A DNA stretch of 50,763 bases, from positions 1 to 50,763 of the IMG/VR virus record IMGVR_UViG_3300040960_002963; one strand, given 5' to 3'. The translations under genes and the position numbers were made by a program. The DNA comes from a virus. Below are positions 1 through 9,100 of this stretch, piece after piece (the first letter of the stretch is position 1; every line of letters begins with the position of its first letter). The notes under the pieces were generated by a model that saw only the letters and a list, made by a program, of their open reading frames with translations, was not told where the DNA came from and did no database searches.

Positions 1-11
1 TCTTTGAAGAG

Positions 12-242
12 ATGGATAGTTGGGATCAAGAACTCCTCAAGGAAAACGAACAAAAAGTTCTCAAAGCCGTGAAAATCCTATTTGAAAGCTCTCAGGACAT
101 TGAAATTTTCAACAAAAAAGCTATTTACCTGTACTTGCGGGAATTAACCGACTTGAATACAAAGCAGGTTGTAACGAATCTCAACAAACTGCGAGAAAAG
201 TACAGGGTGTTTAAAAGAAAATGGCACGAGGGAAAGATCTAG
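12..242 (+). CDS. Small winged-helix-like protein, possibly 5'-truncated
   Basis: I do not recognise the family with certainty. The 76 residues are highly charged and mostly helical. The pattern around residues 35-70 (KKAIYLYLREL, then KQVVTNLNKLREKY) fits a helix-turn-helix or small winged-helix fold. The reading frame stays open upstream to base 3 (codons for F-E-E precede the ATG), so the ATG at 12 may be internal and this may be the C-terminal part of a larger protein cut by the window edge. A GAAGAG tract directly before the ATG could be a ribosome site but is too close to be convincing. It overlaps the next gene by 22 bases, suggesting coupled translation. A transcription-accessory role (T4 gp33-like) is conceivable but is only a guess. 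Confidence 0.6.
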   Translation: MDSWDQELLKENEQKVLKAVKILFESSQDIEIFNKKAIYLYLRELTDLNTKQVVTNLNKLREKYRVFKRKWHEGKI

Positions 243-517
243 AGTCCTACATCAAAGAAGCAACAGACAACGTTAGAAAGGATCGCGCAATGACCGATTT
301 TCTTCTAATTGAGCTTTTAAAAGAATTAAAAGAAAAAGGAAACCATCAAGAGTACGGGCTTGTCGCTGCAAAGTACCTAGAGACCTTGCAGAGATCAAAC
401 GAACAACTGGTTAAACTAACCACCCTGATTCAGAAAAAAACAAAAGGTGATGAAGGCTTAACCAGCGAAGATAAGCAAGATCTTTTTGATTTGATTAACA
501 GCCAGGAGTCCTCTTGA
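221..517 (+). CDS. Small helical protein of unknown function
   Basis: This is a 98-residue, strongly charged, predominantly helical protein with no signal peptide, membrane segment or cysteine. Residues 25-75 (LLIELLKELKEKG and AAKYLETLQRSNEQLVKL) have heptad-like spacing of hydrophobic residues, so a short coiled coil or helical bundle is likely. It begins inside the previous gene and ends two bases before the hub gene, whose ribosome site (AGGAG at 504-508) lies within its last codons. The three genes are therefore almost certainly co-transcribed. Position just before a baseplate hub suggests a tail-assembly or chaperone role, but nothing in the sequence proves it. Confidence 0.7.
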   Translation: MARGKDLESYIKEATDNVRKDRAMTDFLLIELLKELKEKGNHQEYGLVAAKYLETLQRSNEQLVKLTTLIQKKTKGDEGLTSEDKQDLFDLINSQESS

Positions 518-518
518 A

Positions 519-3500
519 ATGGCAGATGATCCAAAATCAGGCAACCCCCTAGACTTTGGGTTTGGCGAACTAAACCCGATTGAGCCACCCAGCACTGCCA
601 AGAGCTACACTAGAAGCGATACCAAGTTCTTACCAGCAGTCAGAAAGGCAATTAGAGATGCCTTCACGCCAGATGCAATAACTGGTAATGGCCCATACAA
701 AGCCCTTGTACTGAGAGTCGAGGAAGAACCAGATTCCGATGTTGGCATTGCAGATTGGCTTGTCGGGATGTTTGATGGCCAGAAATCAAACGCTCCAACC
801 TTGGTCAGAATAAAGGCAATGATCCCAGAGCTTTATCCTTTTCCAATTGATAATGGCGATGGAAATTCAGACGGGCCGCACCAACAAGATATCGATATGT
901 TTCCAACTTTCTGCGCTCAAAGCGATTTGGTTCCAGAGCCAGCGGTTGGAGAATATGTTTGGGTTGATTTTGGAAATAAAACAAACTTAACAGACCCCAT
1001 CTACATAAGACCAGTCTTGGAAAAAGAAGGCATGTCCAAGGCTCTTGGCATCGACAAACTAAGAGAAGCCCTAGCTAAAATTGGATGTGGTGGTGGTCTT
1101 GGTGTTGGTGGATCAAGTGGAGACTCGGCAGGCGGTGCAAACAGAGGCGGTGCCTCGCATAAAGGACCACCCCGTGGAGCCAGAGCACAATCTGTCGGAG
1201 AGCCAAAAACAATTAGAGGCCCAGACGCAGAAGAATCATGGTGCAAGTTATGGGAAGAAAGAGCAGAAGCCAACGGGATTCCCATGATAAGCCACTGGTC
1301 AAGATTGCCTTCAAACGGCATGAGAGACTTGCTTGTATTTGCGCCCCTCACAACAGATTTCTCAAAACCTGTTGAACTGGCTTATATTTTTCACGGAGCA
1401 AAGTCGTGGCTCGATAGCGAAAGTTGGACTGGTGAAAATGGAATATATTCAAAAGTCCTCAAACAAATGATCCTAGATGGTAGAAATATTATTTTTGTCC
1501 ATCCCAACCTACCTTGGTCTCTCAAGAAGCATGGCGGAGCAGGAGGCGATAATAGAACGCTGTGGAACGGTGATAAGGGTGGCGACCTCACTGCACTTCA
1601 TGGTGACGTTCTCAATATAATTAAAACCCATTTCTCAGCAGAAGTAAACATAACTTATCTGTCCATAACCAGCCACAGTAAAGGTATCGACGGGCTCGTA
1701 AGGGCAGTCAAAAACGGCGACCACCTAATGGCTTTGAAGCCAGATAAAATCACTCATGGTGATGTATATGGTGCTCATGGTGCCTTTGAGAGTAGAAAGA
1801 TTGTTCACGAGGGTTATGTTGCAAAAGCTGGTAAATATGTCGAAGTAAATGATATTACTCAGATTTTAGGAAAAGCAGATTCTGGTGATGCCGCTGTTGA
1901 GTTTTTTCAAAAAGTGTTGGGAGAGTCTGTCCCAGGTAAAGGCACCAAGCAAATAGCGAAGGGAAACTTTACTTATAATTATGATGCATCTACAAAGAGC
2001 CACAACGCTTTGGCCTTTGATGCCGTAGCTTATTTAGCTCCCGCCCCTCCCGCTCCACCTGCTGCATCTGGTGGCGGAGGCGATGCAAAAGCATTCGATG
2101 GCAACGTTAGTTTGAGTCTGGTTTCGATGTTTGGAACGAGCATGATAGGTGCCGATGCTGAACCTGGTGGCCAAATGGGCAGAGCAGCAACAGACACTCT
2201 TAACAAACTGGGGGCTGGCACTATTGCAAACAAAGGTGTTTGGGGTTCTAATATCAGGCAGTGGCTTGGTGATAGAGATTTCCGCGCCAATGGAAGCCCG
2301 CCTGCACCGAAAGCAGCACAGCAATTTAACGGTGGGCAATCTGGCGTTCAGATAATGTCAACGAATCCGTCAGGAGACGGCAATAAGCCAACACTATATT
2401 GGATTGCAATCAGCAACAACGAATGTCACAGGGGCGAGACAGAAGCAAAAATTGAAGGCTGGTTGGCTGATTGCAAAAAGTTATTAGACATCATGTCCCC
2501 AGATAAATCAATCCCAGTTATTTGGACTGGCCACGTCTATGATGGTGGAGACGATATTTCTTTAAAGTGCCAGAACATGTATAAGGCAATGGACGAGAAG
2601 TTGGTCCCAGAATACAAAAACCTTCTCTTTTTGTGGCCGAACACAGACCCATTAAAAGAAATTTATTTGTCTCACACAAGAAACGTCAACAACTTCAACG
2701 CAAAGCTTCACCCTCCAAAAGAAGTGCATCAAAAGTTTCTAGATGCAAGAATGGGCGAGATTACAAAGTTTTTGGGTGTTGGCGCTAGTGCAGGCTCCGC
2801 ACCACCAGAAGACAATAAAAACGCAAGCCCGACACCAGAAAAAATACCAGCAGAATCAAACAGTAGGGGTGATGCTGGTGGAGACGAAGAACTAGCTCAA
2901 GTCTGTCATGTTATAAACGACATATTGCAAGTGGTTATGCAGTCCAGAGTCAACGCCTCTCAAGGCATTTTAGACTCAAATACCGATACCACACAACTGA
3001 TAGATTTGATTGCTCAGTTAGATCACAACCCAACTTATATCGAGCAACTTAAAAATGTTTATCAGCAACTACAAGCAGATCAGCATGTATCCGAGAACAC
3101 AAGTTCTTTGGAGCCTGCACCAACTCTAGAGATAGCACTATCACAAATAGTTCAAGATGAGAATGCTCTAGACAGAATAGAGCAACTTTTGAGGCCAAGA
3201 ACTGCATCTGATAGTGGAACATCAAGCCTCGGAGATGTTGCGACTTGCAGAAATAAAAATGGTGAATTTATTTTAGCGAATCTTAAAAACAATCCAGACG
3301 GCACAAATAAAACAAATCATAAAGACGGTGAAAAAAGCAATGCAGATGATGGATCACCGTCTGAAAGAGCCGCAACCTCTTCAACAGAAGAAGAATCAGA
3401 AAAGAAATCAAGCGGAGAATCAATAAAGTTTTTAGATCTGTTAGAAGATTTGAGCACTATAATTGGCCTCCCACCAAAGCTTTTCCTTGCCATAATGCGA

Positions 3501-5213
3501 ATAGAGTCAGGTGGGGTAACTTTCTGCCCAAGCAATGGTAAGCCGATAGTGAGATTCGAGCCACACTTGGTGTTTAAAAAAGATTTCTACAGAACAAGGT
3601 GGACAGTCTCAGATGCAGATGCAGAAAAAGCAAAACAATTACCTTGGCATGGATGCGGAGGCACTAGTTGTAAGTCTTGGAAAGATTTTATTGGTTTTAC
3701 TGGAGGCTCTAGAACATCAAGATGCGAAGCAATAGAAAAGAACTTCAAAGGAATTCCAGTAGGAGTCAACTGGGATGAGGAATATGAAAAAGGTATTGTC
3801 AAGTCCATAAAGGCAATCGAAGATCTTGGAATACCAAATCTAGATGCCACCGAGGTTGTCTACATGGCTAGCAGTTTTGGCGCAGGTCAAACAATGGGCT
3901 TTTTGCATGATTTTGGAAAAATAAAAAATACAAAGATACCTGGTCTAAAATACGATAGTGCCAAAGATCTTGTCAAAGCCTATATGGCGTCTGAAGTCGA
4001 GCAAATAAGGGGCTTGTATGCCTTTGTTGAAGGCAAGCCTGGCATGGTGTCAGCAGCAAGGAAGTGCGTCCAGAGTGGAGACTGTATGAAGTTGGGCAAT
4101 CTGTATAACGGATGCAAGCCTCCAAACTGTAGATGGGCGGATAAAATGAAAGACTTCCTCAACTCCACTCCAATGCCAGAGAATAGAGAGTTGATAAACG
4201 ACGCCTCTCAACTACCAAGCGGAACTGGTGGTAGTGCCATCGGCCAAGGCTCAAGAAGCAGTGGTGGCTCTGCTGGTACTAGTTGCGGAAGAGGCGGCGG
4301 TGGCGGATCAGGAGGATCGGGCGGCGGCGGTGGCTTGGGAAGTGTTGGCGGCGCAAAACTAGAAACAAAAGGAGATTTTGTGGCAGGCAATTATGCACCA
4401 CCAAACCCAGATGGTCTATATCCGTCAATCAAGCCATCCATATCTGGAAACTGGCGGTCACTAATGGCTGTTTATGGACCACCGAAAGATATCGCATCAA
4501 ACCTTGTGACCATAAATTTTCTAGGCGCTTCAAAAAAAGTTCATCGCCTTGCACAAGATGCATTTAAAAAAGTTAATGATGAGATAAATGCACTTAGAGG
4601 CAAGAGCCAAGAGGTTGCAAACTATAAATTTGTAGTAGGTGGCACTTTTGTGCCTAGGTGTATCAAGAATAGAACCTCAAAACACCCAGAATGTAGACCT
4701 CCCAAGTTCAATCAGGCCGCAGCAACAAAAGCTTTTCCAAATTGTGGAAACTGTGGAGTATCTACTCACGCATACGGTCTTGCTATAGATATAAACGCAA
4801 CTACAAACCCTTACTCCACAAAGGCGCAGGGGTTGATAACCGATATTCCAAAACTAGTTGTTGGGGCATTTAAAAGATATGGGTTTAAGTGGGGTGGAGA
4901 TTGGAACAACCCAGACGCCATGCACTTTGAGTGGAGAGGAGACCCTGGTGAAAGATCAGATTCAGCAGGAGAGGTTGGGAGCTTGCCGGGAAGCTCTGAT
5001 GATGATGCTGCCGCAAACTCATCATCTCTAGATGATCCGGCTAATTTCTCAAGCCAACCGCAGTCAACAGATGATAGCTCTGCATCAAGCAGCCAGCCAC
5101 CAGCACAATCATCTGGTGAATCTTCCGGTGGTGAATCTTCATCATCTAGCAGTGAAGCACCAGCACAATCGTCCAGCAGTAACTGCGACCCTTCAGTGGT
5201 GTCTTGTCCTTGA
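519..5213 (+). CDS. gp5: Giant multi-enzyme baseplate hub/tail lysin (gp5-like)
   Basis: This 1564-residue protein appears to carry five modules. Residues ~55-170 resemble the gp5 N-terminal OB fold of the T4 hub. Residues ~240-500 look like an alpha/beta-hydrolase, with an HGA oxyanion-type strand near 292 and a nucleophile-elbow-like S-H-S-K-G at 385-389. Residues ~525-755 resemble an SGNH hydrolase: G-T-S at 539-541, an S-N-N-E block, and L-H-P at 730-732. Residues ~970-1210 match phage N-acetylmuramidase (PF11860 type), with R-I-E-S-G-G around catalytic-type E996. Residues ~1311-1478 match M15 D-Ala-D-Ala carboxypeptidases, with zinc-ligand pattern S-T-H1417...D1424 and M-H1469-F-E-W. Gly-rich linkers separate modules, and residues ~1480-1564 are a Ser-rich tail. 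Muramidase and M15 calls are strong; the two hydrolase calls are weaker. T4 gp5 (575 residues) carries only one lysozyme domain. Likely role: membrane-puncturing hub that digests the cell envelope at infection. Confidence 0.88.
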   Translation: MADDPKSGNPLDFGFGELNPIEPPSTAKSYTRSDTKFLPAVRKAIRDAFTPDAITGNGPYKALVLRVEEEPDSDVGIADWLVGMFDGQKSNAPTLVRIKAMIPELYPFPIDNGDGNSDGPHQQDIDMFPTFCAQSDLVPEPAVGEYVWVDFGNKTNLTDPIYIRPVLEKEGMSKALGIDKLREALAKIGCGGGLGVGGSSGDSAGGANRGGASHKGPPRGARAQSVGEPKTIRGPDAEESWCKLWEERAEANGIPMISHWSRLPSNGMRDLLVFAPLTTDFSKPVELAYIFHGAKSWLDSESWTGENGIYSKVLKQMILDGRNIIFVHPNLPWSLKKHGGAGGDNRTLWNGDKGGDLTALHGDVLNIIKTHFSAEVNITYLSITSHSKGIDGLVRAVKNGDHLMALKPDKITHGDVYGAHGAFESRKIVHEGYVAKAGKYVEVNDITQILGKADSGDAAVEFFQKVLGESVPGKGTKQIAKGNFTYNYDASTKSHNALAFDAVAYLAPAPPAPPAASGGGGDAKAFDGNVSLSLVSMFGTSMIGADAEPGGQMGRAATDTLNKLGAGTIANKGVWGSNIRQWLGDRDFRANGSPPAPKAAQQFNGGQSGVQIMSTNPSGDGNKPTLYWIAISNNECHRGETEAKIEGWLADCKKLLDIMSPDKSIPVIWTGHVYDGGDDISLKCQNMYKAMDEKLVPEYKNLLFLWPNTDPLKEIYLSHTRNVNNFNAKLHPPKEVHQKFLDARMGEITKFLGVGASAGSAPPEDNKNASPTPEKIPAESNSRGDAGGDEELAQVCHVINDILQVVMQSRVNASQGILDSNTDTTQLIDLIAQLDHNPTYIEQLKNVYQQLQADQHVSENTSSLEPAPTLEIALSQIVQDENALDRIEQLLRPRTASDSGTSSLGDVATCRNKNGEFILANLKNNPDGTNKTNHKDGEKSNADDGSPSERAATSSTEEESEKKSSGESIKFLDLLEDLSTIIGLPPKLFLAIMRIESGGVTFCPSNGKPIVRFEPHLVFKKDFYRTRWTVSDADAEKAKQLPWHGCGGTSCKSWKDFIGFTGGSRTSRCEAIEKNFKGIPVGVNWDEEYEKGIVKSIKAIEDLGIPNLDATEVVYMASSFGAGQTMGFLHDFGKIKNTKIPGLKYDSAKDLVKAYMASEVEQIRGLYAFVEGKPGMVSAARKCVQSGDCMKLGNLYNGCKPPNCRWADKMKDFLNSTPMPENRELINDASQLPSGTGGSAIGQGSRSSGGSAGTSCGRGGGGGSGGSGGGGGLGSVGGAKLETKGDFVAGNYAPPNPDGLYPSIKPSISGNWRSLMAVYGPPKDIASNLVTINFLGASKKVHRLAQDAFKKVNDEINALRGKSQEVANYKFVVGGTFVPRCIKNRTSKHPECRPPKFNQAAATKAFPNCGNCGVSTHAYGLAIDINATTNPYSTKAQGLITDIPKLVVGAFKRYGFKWGGDWNNPDAMHFEWRGDPGERSDSAGEVGSLPGSSDDDAAANSSSLDDPANFSSQPQSTDDSSASSSQPPAQSSGESSGGESSSSSSEAPAQSSSSNCDPSVVSCP
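5098..5170 (+). repeat. Ser/Gln/Pro-rich low-complexity repeat in the hub tail
   Basis: A 13-base word (CACCAGCACAATC) occurs at 5098-5110 and again at 5158-5170, 60 bases apart. A shorter word, GGTGAATCTTC, is duplicated between them. They encode the P-A-Q-S-S units of the Ser-rich C-terminus of the hub protein. The pattern suggests local duplication in a flexible tail rather than a mobile element. Confidence 0.6.
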
Positions 5214-5231
5214 TGAGCATGAGGTAGAAAA

Positions 5232-6164
5232 ATGAGCGTTGGAAAAAAAGCAATAGACATAGCGGGACTAGATAAAAAAATCAGTGCCTATAACTCAAGG
5301 CTAAATAGAAGCTCTCTGGTCTTCAACAAAGGCATAGGTGGGGACAAGTTGCTGGAGCCTGTCCCAAACTATTTGAAATCGCCATGCGAGAAAGAAATCG
5401 CAAATGAAAACAACGCCTCTATAATTTTGGGAAGGGATAGGCCAGCGAGCAGGCTTAGTGGCTATGGGGGCAAAGGCGATACTCAAGCTGCATCAATAGA
5501 TATAGTTGTCGGCAGGATGGGGCCAACACCAAGATCTGTTGATAACATGGGAAGAAAAATATTTGTTGACCCAAACTTCAAATTAGACTCCGCAAGAATC
5601 CACATAAGTCAGAAGACTGATGTTGATCAAAATTTTGAACTAGCCTCTGGCATGGTTGGAAACTCAAAAACAAAATCTGCTATCGCTATGAAGGCAGATG
5701 GCATCAGGATAATAGCAAGAGAAGGCATAAAACTAGTTACGAGGACAGATAAAAGAAATTCTCAAGGCGGAATGGTTGAGAGCCTATCAGGAATAGACTT
5801 GATCGCAGGAAACGACGATTCAGACCTACAGCCAATTCCAAAGGGCACAAACCTTGTTGACGGGCTAAAACAACTCACACACCATTTGGACAAGTTGAAC
5901 GGCATTGTTGATGCTTTTTTGACCGCGCAGATGGAGTTTAACGAAGCTTTGACGCACCACACTCATGTGTCTCCGTTCTTTGCTTTGCCAACGACACCAT
6001 CTCTTACACTAGTCCCAAGTGGCGTGAAAACAATGATAAACCAATTATCACAAGCAAAGGTTTCTTTGATGATGCACAAGGCAAACTTGGTAACTTTTAA
6101 ATTTAGTTATTTTGAACCGTCTGGGGCTAGATTTATAAACAGCAGATACAACCACACGAATTAG
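5232..6164 (+). CDS. Spike-like baseplate protein with HxH motif
   Basis: This 310-residue protein begins 18 bases after the hub gene, with GAGGT just upstream of the ATG. Residues ~150-180 alternate hydrophobic and polar residues (AMKADGIRIIAREGIKLVTR), as in the intertwined beta-helix of gp5/VgrG/gpV-type spikes. Near the C-terminus it has T-H-H-T-H (H243-T-H245) followed by a Pro/Thr stretch. HxH near the tip of short-tail spikes (P2 gpV, Mu gp45 type) binds iron in an octahedral site. I infer that it supplies the trimeric piercing needle that T4 builds from the gp5 C-terminus, with the upstream gene supplying hub and enzymes. It has no signal peptide or membrane segment. A less specific baseplate role is the alternative. 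Confidence 0.6.
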   Translation: MSVGKKAIDIAGLDKKISAYNSRLNRSSLVFNKGIGGDKLLEPVPNYLKSPCEKEIANENNASIILGRDRPASRLSGYGGKGDTQAASIDIVVGRMGPTPRSVDNMGRKIFVDPNFKLDSARIHISQKTDVDQNFELASGMVGNSKTKSAIAMKADGIRIIAREGIKLVTRTDKRNSQGGMVESLSGIDLIAGNDDSDLQPIPKGTNLVDGLKQLTHHLDKLNGIVDAFLTAQMEFNEALTHHTHVSPFFALPTTPSLTLVPSGVKTMINQLSQAKVSLMMHKANLVTFKFSYFEPSGARFINSRYNHTN

Positions 6165-6173
6165 GTATAACAC

Positions 6174-9100
6174 ATGGCAACCAAAAAATTAGAAGCTAGA
6201 ACAAGCGTCGAGGCACCAAGAGTTGAAGCTAGTGCTGGAGCGGAGGCTTCAATTCCAGATTGGACAAAAGCCGATCATAGAATACCAAGACTCGACAAAT
6301 ACAGAAAAGAATATTTAATTTGTGTAAAGACTAGATATACATCTACAGGCGGTGATCTATTTGATTCAAGGCTTAGAGAAGCCGCAACTCAGGGTGTCGA
6401 ATCGCTTTTGGAATACTACAACAAGCAGTTAACGGCGGCTAGTGAAGTGGACCCGTTTGGCATTGTTGAGCAATTGCTTGGCCACGCAGAGATAAGAGAC
6501 TGGCATCTCGATCCTCGACCAGGTTGCGGTGGAAAATTAAAAGTTTTAATTGCAATCTCCGCACCCGTCTTTGATTCAATACCAGAAGAGCTTCAAGATC
6601 TTAGAAAACTAGCCAGAGATGCGGTCAGGACAATAACCTTAAACACTTCCAAACTAAAAAGGCAAATAAAAATTGCCTCCAGAGAGCTAAAGAAATATTC
6701 ACGACAAATTAAGAAGTGGCCGGGAACAGTAAAAAATCTTGATTTAGAAAAAGAAGCGGAAAGACTAGAGAAGGTCATACCGGCACTTAAAAAGTTTTTA
6801 AAAGAAAACGACAAGACCTATCGAGAAGACCATGAAGACCACATAGAGATAGGCTTTGGTGCAGACTTTAGCATAGACTACATTGTTGCATTCAGTTCGC
6901 CGGGGCAGAATTTGACCAAGGGCATCTCAACAATCAACGAGATCTCGCCGTTTTCAAGACCAAGAACTATGGGGCTCCTATATTACATCTACGATATTGA
7001 GAGTGCTTCAAAAACAAATATGCCTTGGACTCAGTTCTGCACAAACTTTATTTATCCAGTTCCAGATATCAGGCCAGGGCAAATACCATCGCTGGGTGCA
7101 AATCCAATGGGTGCCCTTGACAGGGTAACAGATTCCCTAAACAAAAATCCAATCAAGACCCTGCCTGACTTGGAGATGGAGAATCTAAAATTAAATGATG
7201 TCTCACTAAAGCAGCAGCTTTTTGAGGTTCGCTCTCAAGCAGTTGATTTTATAGGCGATTCTTTGTTGCAAAACCTGAGAGAGGTTATCGAGGAGATAGA
7301 GAGCCTTGATGATGTTTTCGAGAAGCTTTTAAATAAAGTTGATCTCTCGACCATCTCAGGACAAGCGATGAACTTTCTTGCTAGCCAAGTGCCAACGCTT
7401 GATTTCATAAGCTCAATGACAATGGGAATACTCTCAAACTTGGAGTTCGGAGATCTAAAAAATATAATCCTCCCGCAGTTCCCAAGCGACATCTATGACA
7501 AAATCATGGAGGAAGTCTATGGCTTAGACTTTAACCTTTCAGGCATAGAAGGCTTCGATGGTTCATTCTTTGAGCTTTACACAAAGTTTCAGGATTTGTC
7601 TTTGATCACCAAAGAAGACATAATCATGCTTATCAGAAATGCCATGCCAGAAGAAAAAGTTTTTCTTTTGACGATAGACGGCCTTAAAAGCCCCAGCTTT
7701 GATGTAAAGTGCTTGCCCACCGAGGTGATGAATGAGTTTTTAAGAACCGCACTTGAAAACGATATTGAGCTTGGGATCGATATAATGAACCCTAGTCTCG
7801 ATACAGATGCACTGACTGGTGAATTCACGAGGATTTTAGAGAACCTATCTGTGGACGCATTGAGGGGTCTTGTCTCGAATCTAAGAAGACAACTGGTGTT
7901 TGAAGTCATAGCTTGTATTCCACTAGACAGACTGCTAGAGCTACTAGACCTGCCGAGCTTGATAATCAATTTTAAATTCAAATTTAATATTCCCGACTTG
8001 GATTTTGAAAGAGAAAAAAGATTAATATTGAGAGCGATTGAGTTGTATGGCGATTTAGAAGAGTTGTTTGAAAAGTTGCCTGATTTGTTGCCAAACATCA
8101 ACATCCCAAATATCGATATACCCGATCTGCCAAAGATTCCAAGTCTTGATATACCAGACTTGTCTATGGACTTTTCGATCCCAAAGATCCCAAAGATCCC
8201 TTCTTTTGAAATAGCTGAGATGCCGACATTCGATTTAAATGTTGACCTCCCAGCACAGATAACAACAGCAATCACAGACATGCTTGAAGAGTTGCTGATT
8301 GACACAAGCAAAAATGTTTTAATTGACTTGCTCGACTATATTGAAGACATGGGCTCATCTCTGGATGGGAATGTAAATAATTTTGATTTTGATTCTCCAA
8401 GAATAGGCGATCTTCTTTCTGACTCTGTTTCCACCACCAAAGTAGATCGAACTGAGCCTGAAACTTTCGACGACACGAGCACAGCCACAGGAAAGTTCCC
8501 ATCAGAAGCCATAGACAAGATCTTGGACGATATGGAGCTTGATGTCGAATATGTATCTGAGGACGGAGAGGTCTTATCGGGCGGCGCTTCTAGGACGCCA
8601 GAAGAAAGAACCAAGAGAAGAACAAAAAGATTTTTCAAAAGAAGAAGCGCCTCTAAAAACAAAAGGTTTCACAGGTTCATAGACCAGATAAGCCAGTCTC
8701 TGACAAGAAGAGAGCTTGGCAACCTCTTAGAAGGCAAGGCCAAGAGGGAAGTTCTTGAAACTGCAAAAGATTGTGCAGAGGACAACGACATAGAAGAATT
8801 TGTTGATGATTCTGTTATTTTGGATTTTTTTGATAATATTGGAAAAAATGTTGATCCCCTGATCTTGGCAGGTTTAAAGTTGCCTTCAAAGAAGTTGCCG
8901 ATATTTGTGCCGTCATCACCGACTTCAAGACTGCCAGAAATCACTTTGTGCAACAATGGAGACTTGCAAAAGATAATAGGTCTCTTGAGTGAAAAGGCTG
9001 GCAATATTACGCGAGAGCAAATAGAAGAAGCAGCCAGCAAAATCATAAATCGCAAAAAACAAAAAATTAAAAACTTGTCTTACTTGTCATCGAAAGACAA

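Noticed and set aside
7589-8311. Minus-strand frame of 240 codons antisense to the 2024-residue protein
   Set aside because: Low-complexity Ser/Ile/Gly translation mirrors the I-P-rich repeat on the + strand. No other minus-strand gene exists in the window.
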